Source of the DNA: Rhizophagus clarus
Lineage: Eukaryota; Glomeromycota; Glomeromycetes; Glomerales; Glomeraceae
Direction of reading: 5' to 3'
Assembly (NCBI GenBank): GCA_015698045.1
Contig: BLAL01000266.1
Span: forward strand, 186,001 to 250,000
DNA length: 64,000 bases
Shown here: piece after piece, positions 44,924-55,463 of the stretch
How the letters are laid out: each line of letters opens with the position of its first letter
Position numbering within the stretch: position 1 is the first letter of the stretch
Translations under genes and position numbers: made by a program
Notes under the pieces: generated by a model
Told to the model about the DNA's origin: nothing
The model's database searches: none
What the model saw: the letters and a program-made list of their open reading frames with translations, nothing else

Positions 44924-47007
44924 ATGGATTCCACTCACGCCTCTTCTTCAACTTCCACTCGCGCCTCTCCTTCAACTTCTTCTGCAGATTTATTAGCGCT
45001 TTCTCAAGAGATTTCTCGTCTCGGCACAATTTTCAATGAACAAGAATTTACTCAAAAAGACAAGGCTCAACTACGCAAATTTTTCACTGTAGAAGTTACT
45101 CAAAGAAAAGACATATTGGATCTCATTTCTACCCTCACAAATGATAGAGAAAAACTTGATTACTTAAAGGAATTCCTGACTGGTATATTCTTAAAATTAC
45201 TTTCATATTCGCCAATAATACCGAATACTTACTTATTCTTGTGCTTTTCTTTCCCGCCCAAAAAACACATTCGCGTTATCGTAGAGCAACCTGGTGTCGG
45301 TAAGTGGGTCGTAATAATTTTGGTTAACGCGAGTGAACGCATCCTGGCTTGATTTTTGATAACCATTTTTGCGTGGTGTCATGCTTAATATTTTACGCTG
45401 ATTTTTTTTTATTCGCTCCTCTGTACCCCATATTTATTCATTCTATTATATAGAGCGTCCTCAAAAACGCGCCAAAACAGGTCATGATGATGATGATGAA
45501 ATAGATGATGAATCTCTGAATGAATTTTGGCAAGCTATAAAGAATGCATCTTGCGATAAATTTCTCCAACTACCAGAAGATACTCGATTTTTGGGAAAAA
45601 GAAGTGGACCTTCCTCTCTATTGATCCGTAAATGTTATAACGATCTGATACTTGTTGCCTTTGACACTAAAATAGACAAACTGCGCATAACCGGAAATCC
45701 GGGTATTGGAAAAACATTCTTCGGATATTATTTACTTTACTTACTTGCACTACAAAATGTACCTATTGTATATGATAACTTTCATGAAACTAAACCGATT
45801 ATCTTTGAAGGAGGAAAAGCCTCTATTAGTGACACAAATGGTATAGAGAGATACCTGAGAAGATTGGATGTCTGGTATATTGTAGATGGCAAGGAACCAA
45901 AAGAGGTTAAGGCTAAAACGATTCTAATTTGTTCGCCCAGGAAGGATCACTATTGGGATTTTCTAAAGTATGATGGAGTAGTCACATCACGGTTTATGCC
46001 AACATGGAGTCGGAAAGAGATCAATGAGTGCAGGTCAAAACTCTATGACGAAATTGTATCCTTGGATTTAGCTAAGCGTCTGTTCGACAAGTGGGGGGGT
46101 ATCCCTCGGTTTGTACTGCAAAGGGCTAATGATCCTACTTTTCAAAATTTGCTTGATCATGCAATTGCAAAGTGCGGTATGAGTATTTTTGATTATGTTG
46201 GCGAACTCGATGCAGATGACAAAATTAGTCACATGCTCGTCCATATCCACATGAACCTCCCAGCTGGTGACGGTAATGATGACGACAATGATGACGACGA
46301 CAACGATGACGATGATGGTGATGACAAAGGAAAGAATAAAAGTAGTTCTTCTACTTCACAACGTCAGCTAGATAGAAATGGTAAAGAACCCTATACAGAG
46401 ACAATTATAAGATTTGCATCCAAATATGTGAGGAGACAGGTGACTCGTCAATATGAAGCACGTATAAGAGAAAGACTTCTTGAAAAAACTAAAGCGGGCA
46501 CAGGTAATCCACTCCTGGGTATCGTATATGAATATATGGCTCACAAGATATTGCTTAATGGAGGAAATTTTGATGTTCGTCCTTTAGAAGAGTATGCGGT
46601 GGAAGATTATGATGATCCAGATGCAAAAGTTAATTTATCTAAACAAGATGGTGCAATAATGTTTACTAAAAAAAAAACTGGTTCGATTGTGAACGGAAAA
46701 TATTGTCAACCGATAGAAAAGAATTTTCCATCATGTGATTCAATTATTGCCCCTGATAAGATCTTTCAGATGACTGACTCTTGCAAAACACCATCCCATT
46801 AAGATGAGTGGTCTAAAAATTCTTTATAACAAATTGGGTGGCGAGTCAGCAAATCACCTTATCTACTATTATTTTGTCGTACCAGAACATCTATATGACG
46901 AATATGAAGTGCAGAAAATCGTTAACTCTGATGATGATGATGCTAAGATTATACCAGATTGGATTGATAAGCGCATATTCCAATATGTTTTGAAAATTAA
47001 GCTGTGA
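44924..47007 (+). CDS. CRN effector-type protein: P-loop NTPase and nuclease, frameshifted
   Basis: Exons 44,924-45,182, 45,285-45,299 (15 nt) and 45,454 onward, all with GT-AG borders and a kept frame. The N-terminal ~86 residues are Ser/Thr-rich then helical and do not look like the usual ubiquitin-like header. A basic RPQKRAKT and an acidic run follow. Then comes a P-loop NTPase: GNPGIGKT Walker A (about 172-179), a WYIVDG Walker-B-like strand, and SPRKDHYWDF. A long Asp/Asn tract lies near 46,265-46,330. The end has RRQVTRQYEA, GTGNPLLGIVYEYMAHKIL and a nuclease-like DS...FQMT segment. The frame stops at 46,802, but the family sequence continues one base out of phase to 47,007, with an AAAA run at 46,785-46,788 as the likely site. 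This may be a sequencing slip or a young pseudogene. Confidence 0.8.
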
Positions 47008-47868
47008 AGAACGTATTCTGAGAATTTGGGGATTTATTATATGATATTAAGGGTTTGTAATTAAGCTAAATAGATATAATAGATATCATATACATTTTGC
47101 ATAATTATAATTTTTTTATTTGCTATTTCGCATGAAAACATTACATATCATTATTTTCATTACTTGTATCATTGAGCTTTTTCATGGCTACATACGTGAC
47201 TATATAGGACAACCGTGACAGCCTTGTAGTTTTGCATTTTACATCATACAAATAAAGTTTATGATTTGCATTTTTCTCAAAAATTTTTTCTTGGCCTGTG
47301 TGAACAATTAATTACTAATGCACACGTGATTTTTTTTATTCGAATTTAGTCCATTCTTCTGCGCAATTTTGTCGAGTCAGGACACGGTGTTCAGACTCTA
47401 CCATCAGATATTCATATGTACAGCTGTTTCGTAACCCCTCCCTCAAAAAATTTAAGTTTCGGGAGATAAATTTAACCGGATGCTGATCCAGCTTCTGCAT
47501 TGCTTCTGCTCAATAATTTTTTGCACGTGCATTTTATTTTCCTGAATTCCCGTTATGCTTATCCAGCTAAAGAAAAAAATCCAAAATCTGATTGGCCGAT
47601 CATCTCGTGATTTATAGAAACTCGCCGAAGGCGCCTGGAACTCTCCTAGAACTATTGAGGAACTGTGGGGAGATCCCATGTGATACTAAACTTCGATACA
47701 ATTTTTGTAATTTAGCCTTGGCCAGAGAAAATCTATTAAAACCCAGTAATAATTCCAAATACCCTATCACCTTCTGCCCATAAGAAGTAAATCGACATCT
47801 AAATCAACATCTAAATTGACTAGAATTGTTCTTGGATGATCTTAGATCGATCTTAGATAAATCTGTAA
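47008..47868. other. Spacer with promoter-like module and short tandem repeats
   Basis: No convincing gene. It contains a CTGTGTGAACAATTAATT block and CACGTG (47,323-47,328) of the CRN promoter type, but nothing recognisable follows. Around 47,800-47,880 ATCTAAAT and TCTTAGATCGATC words repeat. The frame at 47,592-47,783 is unassigned. Confidence 0.45.
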
Positions 47869-48327
47869 TCATTCTAGAATCATTCTTGGACGATTCCATA
47901 AAAGTTCTAAGACTAGTATCCCATCGAACTCTAATTGATAGGGGATCAGTTTAGGATGTCTCAAGTCAAATACTATGAATTCCCTACCTAAGGTTAGTTC
48001 ATCAATGATTGGGGCAATAGAATCTGACTCATTAGTATATTGGCTAATGATGCGCTTTGTATCACTTAAACTACCATGCCCACCATGTAGAGAAATATAA
48101 TTCACATTTTCTCGAATTGCTTTTGGGATGGCAAAGAATCTTTGGGCTACATAAATAGCCGAAATATTTCTATGTCGTCCATGGGTAAAGTATCCAGTTA
48201 TTTTTTCTTGGATGTTTTTAGGGGCATCCATTACATCCTCAAATATAGCTACAGTAGCAATTTTGGGGTCAAAGTCTTCTACATCCGGTATTTGGTACGA
48301 GTAGGTATATATATGTAGTTGGTACAA
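47869..48327 (-). pseudogene. C-terminal part of a packaging-ATPase-like gene (Maverick type)
   Basis: The usable frame starts at about 48,290 on the minus strand. It shows a Walker-B-like strand IATVAIFEDVM followed by GRHRNISAIYVAQRFF, PKAIREN and a REFIVFDLRHP strand. This order (acidic B motif, GRH-NIS-IY-Q, then PK-IR-N) is that of FtsK/HerA-type packaging ATPases of the A32 class found in Mavericks, virophages and related DNA viruses. The N-terminal half with Walker A is missing, because sequence upstream is the GTACGA-rich end of the element. It cannot be a working enzyme. Confidence 0.65.
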
Positions 48328-48690
48328 GAAGTGATGCTATATATACCCAATATTTTGGTACAAAGAGCAGGATTTTTCTTCGTACCAAATTCTGACCACT
48401 TTTTGTACCAGGAAAATAGGGAAATTGGCGTTCTGAAGGCTTTAGAAATGTAAAATTGATACTTTTGGATCAGGTACACTGGTTCGAGGGATTTTTCCAA
48501 AAAGTTTTATATATTATAAGCGCTATATATAGGTATATATGTATATAGTGTCTGGAGTTGGATAATATTTTTGGAAATTGTCTTCGTACCATCGTACCAA
48601 ACCATTGTTGTGTATGATTTTGCCTTTATTTCGTGATTTTAATGGTTATTTGATATGTTTTCTGGTACGAGGACTGGTACGAAGTTGGTA
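48290..48690. repeat. GGTACGA iterons at the right end
   Basis: About ten GGTACGA/TCGTACC or GGTACAA words in both orientations (for example near 48,295, 48,381, 48,583-48,595 and three within 48,660-48,695). Subterminal iterated words of this sort often bind transposases or initiators. The left end has a different word (CCCATCTGTCCC). Confidence 0.6.
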
Positions 48691-48721
48691 CGAGGGGTAT
48701 ATATAGGAGGTTGTACTGGGG

Positions 48722-48863
48722 GAAATGGTATTTATCTATGGTATTGTTAGAAATGCGCCATAAGGCGCTGGAAGGCTAACTGGAAGGGGATCTGGTAGGG
48801 TTTACCCACGGAGGAGGGATGTATAGAGGCTTTAGCCACCGCTGGGCTTAGCCCGGCATCGAC
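48722..48863 (-). repeat. Right terminal inverted repeat of the 12.9-kb element
   Basis: Reverse-complement partner of 35,983-36,126, see there. Confidence 0.85.
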
Positions 48864-48880
48864 GACATTATTTTATCAAT

Positions 48881-49775
48881 ATAAAGATATAAGAATAATT
48901 TTGTTTATTGAAAAACTTTAGAAATTTATAATAATAATCAATGATAGCCTTAAAAACAAAAATATTTATCAGAAAATTTTTTTGTATAAAAAATATGCAA
49001 AATTTTATACATAAAAAAATTGATTTGCACATTCTGAAAATGCATATTATTTGCATATTTACTAATATATAAAGTATAAATTTCATGTAATATATTATAT
49101 TAATTTTTATATAAACTTTATATAAGAGCTTTAAAATAAAATACTTGAAATAAAATATTGTAATTTTTTTTATAAAGAATACAAAAGTAATTCATGATCC
49201 AAGAATTATTGTTGGTATAAGATCATAGTCATAATTATTAAGATAAAAACCATTTGCATATAAAGGTTTAATATTTCCTTAACATATGCGCCGATCCTTG
49301 GAATTAGCTTAAATTAAGAATTTTTAATAAAAAATTAGTAAACAGTGCAAAATACGATTGTGTTACACATTTATCTTATCAATCTTATGTAGAATAATCG
49401 GAAAATAAAAAAATTTTTTACAACTCATACTTAAAAATTAAAATAATAATAACTTTTTATAACCCATCAACTATTTTAAGAACCCATCACTTTTTACACC
49501 AGTTGCAAATAAAAGTTTTATGAATACAATTGTAGTTATTTGCAGTTGTTAATGGTATTATTTATTCTCCAAAAGCTTTTTATCGATTAAATAAGGCAGC
49601 AAAAATAACTGGGTTTCGTATAAATTTGCCATCATATTTAAAAAATTTTGAAAATAAAGAAATAACCAAAATTTTCATTATCTTTTAATAATTTTTAATT
49701 TTAAAAATTGTTTTTAAAATATGGAGACAAAGAATCTTTCTTTATATCATTTACTGACGATGATTTTAAAATTCA
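48881..49775. other. AT-rich spacer, no gene seen
   Basis: No coding frame with credible composition and no repeat border. Confidence 0.5.
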
Positions 49776-50045
49776 TTTAACCGACATTGAAATCTCATGA
49801 TATTTAAATCCACCAGTACGAAAGCTTTGACTTTTAAATAGATGATCGTTGTTACAAAGCCTTTTGAACACCGCCTTTCTACAAAAACAATATACCTGTA
49901 TCCCAATAAGCCCAGAGAACTCATCACCTACAAAAATTAAAAAAGAAGAAACGTTAGAACATTTCTTAAAGTTAATTCTGATATTCTTCCCAAAGAAACA
50001 ACATACCCGCGTCTCAAGGAATTCCATTTGCTGTAGATAAGTCAT
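49776..50045 (-). repeat. Short mini-exon cluster next to array C
   Basis: On the minus strand: TTTTTAATTTTTGTAG, a ~31-nt segment starting GTGATGAGTTC, then GTATATTG, TTTTTGTAG and another short segment. A further segment near 50,010-50,040 ends in GGGTATG. Same layout as the arrays but with non-identical units. Confidence 0.5.
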
Positions 50046-50269
50046 ATTATGATCGATATACTTTTATTTTATTTATTTTATTTTACATTCGGTAAAACTC
50101 AGTAAAACAGAATAGTAAAAGTTATATCATTAGATTCGGAACACCAATGGCCTTATGATCATTAAATAAAAGGATAATTTTTTTTTAAATACACAATATA
50201 TGAAAGGCACAGAATGCTTTTATAAAAGTTATTTAACAAATCGTTTTAATAATGTCAAAATATTAAATT

Positions 50270-52360
50270 GTGAAGTCCGGTCGTGCTTTTCGTCTAGCAA
50301 CACTACAAAAAATAAAGAAAAAAAATAAATAATTAATTAATTAAAAAAAAACCAACGAAAAACACCACCCCAACCCTCCCTTACCTTAATTGTCCTTAAT
50401 TCCAAAAGTCCAGTCATGCTTTTTGTCCGGCAACACTACAAAAAAAAAAAATTAATAATTAATTAAAAAAATAACGAAAAACACCTCCCCAACCCTCCCT
50501 TACCTTAATTGTTCTTAATTCCAAAAGTCCGGTCATGCTTTTCGTCCGGCAACACTACAAAAAGAAAAAAAACAAATAAATAATTAATTAATTAAAAAAA
50601 ACAACAAAAACACCACCACAACCCTCCCTTACCTTAATTGTCCTTAATTCCAAAAGTCCGGTCATGCTTTTCGTCTGGCAACACTACAAAAAAGAAAAAA
50701 AAAGCAAATAATTAATTAATTAATTAAAAAAAACAACAACGAAAAACACCACCCCAACCCTCTCTTACCTTAATTCCAATAGTCCGGTCGTGCTTTTCGT
50801 CTGGCAACACTACAAAAAAGAAAAAACAAACAAATAAATAATTAATTAATTAAACAAAAAACACCACCCAACCCTCCCTTACCTTAATTCCAATAGTCTG
50901 GTCGTGTTTTTCGTCTGACAACACTACAAAAAAGAAAAAACAAACAAATAAATAAATAATTAATTAAACAAAAAACACCACCTTACCTTAATTCCAATAG
51001 TCCGGTCGTACTTTTCGTCTGGCAACACTACAAAAAAAAAAAAACAAATAAATAATTAATTAATTAAAAAAAAAACAACAAAAAACACCTCCCCCAACCC
51101 TCCCTTACTTTAATTCCAATAGTCCAGTCATGCTTTTCGTCTGACAACACTACAAAAAAGAAAAAACAAACAAAAAAATAATTAATTAATTAAACAAAAA
51201 ACACCACCCCAACCCTCCCTTACCTTAATTCCAATAGTCTGGTCGTGCTTTTCGTCCAGCGATACTACAAAAAAGAAAAAAAAAATAATAGTTAATTAAT
51301 TAAATAAAAAAAAACCAACGAAAAACACCTCCTTACCTTAATTCCAAAAGTCCGGTCATGTTTTTTATCTGGCAACACTACAAAAAAGAAAAAAAAAATA
51401 ATTAATTAATTAAATAAAAAAACCAATGAAAAACACCTCCCCCAACCCTCCCTTACCTTAATTCCAAAAGTCCAGTCACATTTTTCGTCTGGCAACACTA
51501 CAAAAAAAGAAAAAAAAAAAATAATTAATTAATTAATTAAAAAAAACAACAACGAAAAACACCACCCCAACCCTCCCTTACCTTAATTCCAATAGTCCGG
51601 TCATGCTTTTCGTCTGGCAACACTACAAAAAAGAAAAAAAAAACAAACAAATAATTAATTAATTAAACAAAAAACACCACCCCAACCCTCCCTTACCTTA
51701 ATTCTAATAGTCCGATCGTGCTTTTTGTCTGGCAACACTACAAAAAAGAAAAAAAAACAAATAATTAATTAATTAATTAAAAAAAAAACAACAAAAAACA
51801 CCTCCCCTAACCCTCCCTTACTTTAATTCCAATAGTCCGGTCATGCTTTTCATCTGATAACACTACAAAAAAGAAAAAACAAACAAAAAAATAATTAATT
51901 AATTAAACAAAAAACACCACCCCAACCCTCTCTTACCTTAATTCCAATAGTCCGGTCATGCTTTTCGTCCGGCAACACTACAGAAAAGAAAAAAAAAATA
52001 ATAATTAATTAATTAAATAAAAAAAAACTAACGAAAAACACCTCCTTACCTTAATTCCAAAAGTTCGGTCATGTTTTTCATCCGGCAACACTACAAAAAA
52101 GAAAAAAAAAAATAATTAATTAATTAAATAAAAAAACTAACGAAAAACACCTCCCTCAACCCTTCCTTACCTTAATTCTAAAAGTCCGGTCACGTTTTTC
52201 GTCCGGCAACATTACAAAAAAAGAAAAAAAAAAATAATTAATTAATTAATTAAAAAAAATAACAACGAAAAACACCACCCCAACCCTCCCTTACCTTAAT
52301 TCCAATAGTCCGGTCATGCTTTTCGTCTGGCAATACTACAAAAAAGAAAAAAAAAAATAA
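50270..52360 (-). repeat. Mini-exon minisatellite array C, about 18 units
   Basis: About 18 units averaging ~120 bp. On the minus strand a consensus unit is TTTTTTGTAG, a 41-nt segment (starting TGTTGCCAGACGAAAAGC and ending TTGGAATTAAG), GTAAGGGAGGGTTGGGG, then AATTAATTAATT and a T-rich stretch. The 41-nt core is the best conserved part. The intron-like part varies mainly in homopolymer length. Confidence 0.85.
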
Positions 52361-52823
52361 TTATTTTTTTAAATTGTTTTTTATCTAAATGTAATAAATT
52401 CAAAAAAAAAACCTGTTTACCCAAATAATCAGATCATAATACCGGTTATACCAGTTCAAAACTAGATAAAGTGCATGTGATATATAACATATTCCTTTTT
52501 TATATCAACTCATGAGATAAGCTTATCGTAAATGGCAAGCGATATTGCCTTTTATGTTATAAATAGATAATCAATGCTAGTAGTTTTGTTCAGACTTCAG
52601 ATTTTTATATTTTGGCAGAAGGGAAATTTTTTTTAAAAAAATATATCGTTTTTTTTAAGTGAAATTTTTTTTTAAAAAATAAAAAATCATTTTTTTTTAA
52701 GGGAAATTTTTTTTAAAAAAATAAAAAATCATTTGTTTTATGATAAGGGAATTTTTTTTTAAAAAATAAAAAAATAATTTTTTTTTTCAAAAATTATAAA
52801 CCACAATTTAAATTTTTTAGTTA

Positions 52824-53071
52824 ATGGCGTTACCTTTAGCTTCGGGATTAAATACTGTAACAGGTAAGTTTTTTTTTGCTTTTATTCTCCTTTCTTTTGT
52901 CTCTTATTAACTTGTTCTTTTTTTTTAGGCGTGGCTGTTTTTATCCATTTCAGAAATTCAAGGTGAGTTTTAATTTCTTCTCCTTTTTTTTGTTTTCTTT
53001 TCATTCTTTCTCTTGTTCTTTTACTAAACTTTTTATCTTTTTAGATGTGTACCATATGAGTGAAAATTCAA
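52824..53071 (+). CDS. Micro-exon chain encoding a possible 30-residue peptide
   Basis: Exons 52,824-52,863 (40 nt), 52,929-52,962 (34 nt) and 53,045-53,071 (27 nt), each followed by GTAAGT or GTGAGT and the later two preceded by TTTTTTAG. From the ATG the joined frame gives MALPLASGLNTVTG, continues through VAVFIHFRNS and stops in exon 3 after CVPYE. The splice sites are strong, but the peptide is short, so the transcript may be non-coding. It lies directly beside array C, in the opposite orientation. Confidence 0.35.
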
Positions 53072-53720
53072 GTAAGTCTCTTACGTCTCTTCTCCTGTTG
53101 TTTTATTTTTCTTTTAAGATGATATTAACCGTTTTCTTTCTTTTTTTTTCTATGGGTGGGTGTTCTGGCTTTTCTTTCATTTTTTTCCCCTTTATTTCTC
53201 TTCTTTTCATAGTTTTTTTGTTTCTTTTTTTCATTATTCCTTTCGTTTCTTCTATGGTTCTTTCATTGATCTTTTGTGGTTCTTTTGTTATTCCTTTCAT
53301 TGATCTTTTATTCCTTTCATCATTGTTTCTTTTATTACTTTTTTGGTTTATTTCATTGATCTTTGATTTCTTTTGTTGCTTTTTTTTTGTTTTTTTCATT
53401 GATCTTTAGTTTCTTTCATTACTTTTTTCGTTTCTTTCATTGATCTTTGGTCTCTTTTCAATGATTTTTGGTTTCTTTTATTGATCTTTGACTTCTTTTG
53501 TTGCTTTTTTTTGTTCCCTTTATTGATTTTCATTTCTCCTTTCATTCTCTTTCATTCTTTTTTTGTTTCATTCATTCTTTTTCACTATCCTTTACCTTTT
53601 TTTGTTCCTTCCTCATTTCTCTTCGATCATCTTTACTTCCCTTTATCCCTTTTCATTTATCTCTTCTTTCCTTTATTCTTCTTTTGTCCTTTCTTACTGT
53701 ATTTTCCATTTTTTCTTATA
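53072..53720. repeat. CT-rich tract with TTTCATTGATCTTT repeats
   Basis: Pyrimidine-rich tract with repeated TTTCATTGATCTTT and TTTTGTTGCTTT words. The Phe/Leu/Ser-rich frames here come from this composition and I do not treat them as genes. Confidence 0.6.
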
Positions 53721-55463
53721 TATTGCAGTGCATGTGCAATTAATACAGCATTATAACATTAATATTACAGTTAAAATTATGCAATTGCGGCTTAATTTTT
53801 TTATAAAATCATGTATACAGTGTGTGTAATTTTTTTTCTTTGAATTAAAATATAGTTTTTTTCATACAATTTCCTTTTTATTAATTTATAGTGATATTAA
53901 TTATTATTCAACAAATTATTAAGTGTGAAATTATTTTTGTAATTATAGATTTAATGATTGTGGTGTTAAAGTTTTTTTTCTTTTTTGTTTAACTAATTAT
54001 CATTACTATCATATTACCAGTTACGGTATATTAAATCTAGCTGAAATTATGTTAATTCTGGCCAAAATTAAAATTGTGCTGAATTGCACTTTTTAAAAAT
54101 TGTACGCATTTTTTTAGATCACTATATTGCATATCTTTAACTTTTATAATACATTGTATAACAAAATTTAACATATTTGGACGATGAAACAAATCTGCCG
54201 ATATGATATTAGCTCTTATAGTTTCTTTAACTTTAATTATTACTTTCCTAAAGTTATAATATTATAATGGAATGTCAAATTGGTTAAGTAATTTAGGATT
54301 AGGCTTATTAGACTCTTTAAATTCTTTAAAACTTTTTTGAATAAGTGTAATTCCTGACCATTGATTTTCTTTTTGATATCACTAGCTTATATTTCAGCTT
54401 TCAGACTCACATTATTAATAGGAAGTTTCACCTTAAATAAAACCAATTGGTTTGCATTTACTTTAATATCATTAAAGTAATGCTTTTTTTATTTTGAATT
54501 ATTTCTTTAAGTTTAAAAACTATCATTTTTTCATTGATAATAATTATATAAGTTTTTCTGATAGTGTGTAATATTATATCAGTATATCTGTAAAGAGAAA
54601 AAAAACAAGGAACTATTATGGTCCTGTAGGTAGTCCTGTAGGATAATATAAGATGAAAAAAAAAGAAAATGAAGAAAAAGAGTTTTTATGAGTCACTTTC
54701 TATGATATGATGCATCATAAGCATTAGGTAATTTTGATTATTCTGGTGTTTGCTAAAACCATTTAATCAGTAAGTTATGACGTCATACAACTTAGTTGTG
54801 TGTACAACAGAGGAATTTAGCCGTACAAGCAACAAAAGTACACAAATTTTCCAAATGCTTGCTAAACAACTTTATGATTTATGAAAGTCAAGTTATTTAT
54901 TTATTCGTTTATTGATTAGACGATATGTAACGATCTCTCCCTCCTTTTTTCTTTTTCTCCCTTTCTTTTTTTCTCTTCCTGACGTACACTTTCATCAATT
55001 TTATATGTTGAACTTGTTGAATCGCTGTTAATATGTTTAAGCCGTTTAACGTTTCTGCTACCAGTGTACAGTACATAGTATATAATTGGTATCATTTTAA
55101 AAAATTTACTTTTCAGAATGATTCTCACTTTACAAACTGAACCCGCCTTAGGATCAAGACGGACTCGATGTATATTAAAATTGTTTTATCAACGAACATA
55201 AGATACTTTAAAAGAATACAAAAAGAGATAGAAAAATTACAATATTATTGATAGTCTTTGATTTTCTTGGCCGTATGTAGTACCTGAATTGAACATTCAT
55301 ATGCAACTTATTATAGGGTATAATAAATGGTATCTAATAATATAAGTGTTATTTATTTTCTTTACTTGACGTAGAATAACTAAAAATTTCAAAAATCAGT
55401 TCTCCTATTTATACCTAAAACAAATAAATTTTCTTGACAAAATACATTTATATACTAATTTGT
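53721..55463. other. Spacer with a CRE-type palindrome
   Basis: No gene recognised. It contains TTAATTCTGGCCAAAATT (54,052-54,069), one of the recurrent motif copies, and a perfect ATGACGTCAT (54,777-54,786), which is the CRE/ATF consensus. Confidence 0.4.

Larger units (their letters stand above)
35978..48874. mobile_element. 12.9-kb Maverick-like element carrying CRN genes
   Basis: About 145 bp at 35,983-36,126 match the reverse complement of 48,722-48,863 at roughly 90 percent. Shared blocks include CGGGCTAAGCCCAGCGG, AAACCCTACCAGATCCCC and AACAATACCAT. A possible 6-bp duplication ATCAAT (35,972-35,977 and 48,875-48,880) is the right size for Maverick/Polinton elements, but the outermost bases of the ends do not pair well, so the exact borders are uncertain. 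Gene remnants lie just inside both ends, one of them ATPase-like. The interior holds CRN-type genes on the plus strand. No integrase, polymerase, capsid or protease gene is visible, so the element is degraded or replaced. Confidence 0.65.

Noticed and set aside
50270..52360. CRISPR array
   Set aside because: Repeat plus spacer periodicity is present, but spacers are not unique. The whole unit is repeated, and the genome is eukaryotic.
52876..53409. 177-codon Phe/Leu/Ser-rich frame resembling a membrane protein
   Set aside because: It starts inside an intron-like T-rich stretch and follows the CT repeat. The strong splice sites inside it argue against a continuous frame.
53498..53756. Overlapping hydrophobic frames in the CT-rich tract
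   Set aside because: Three frames are open at once because of composition, so none is specific.
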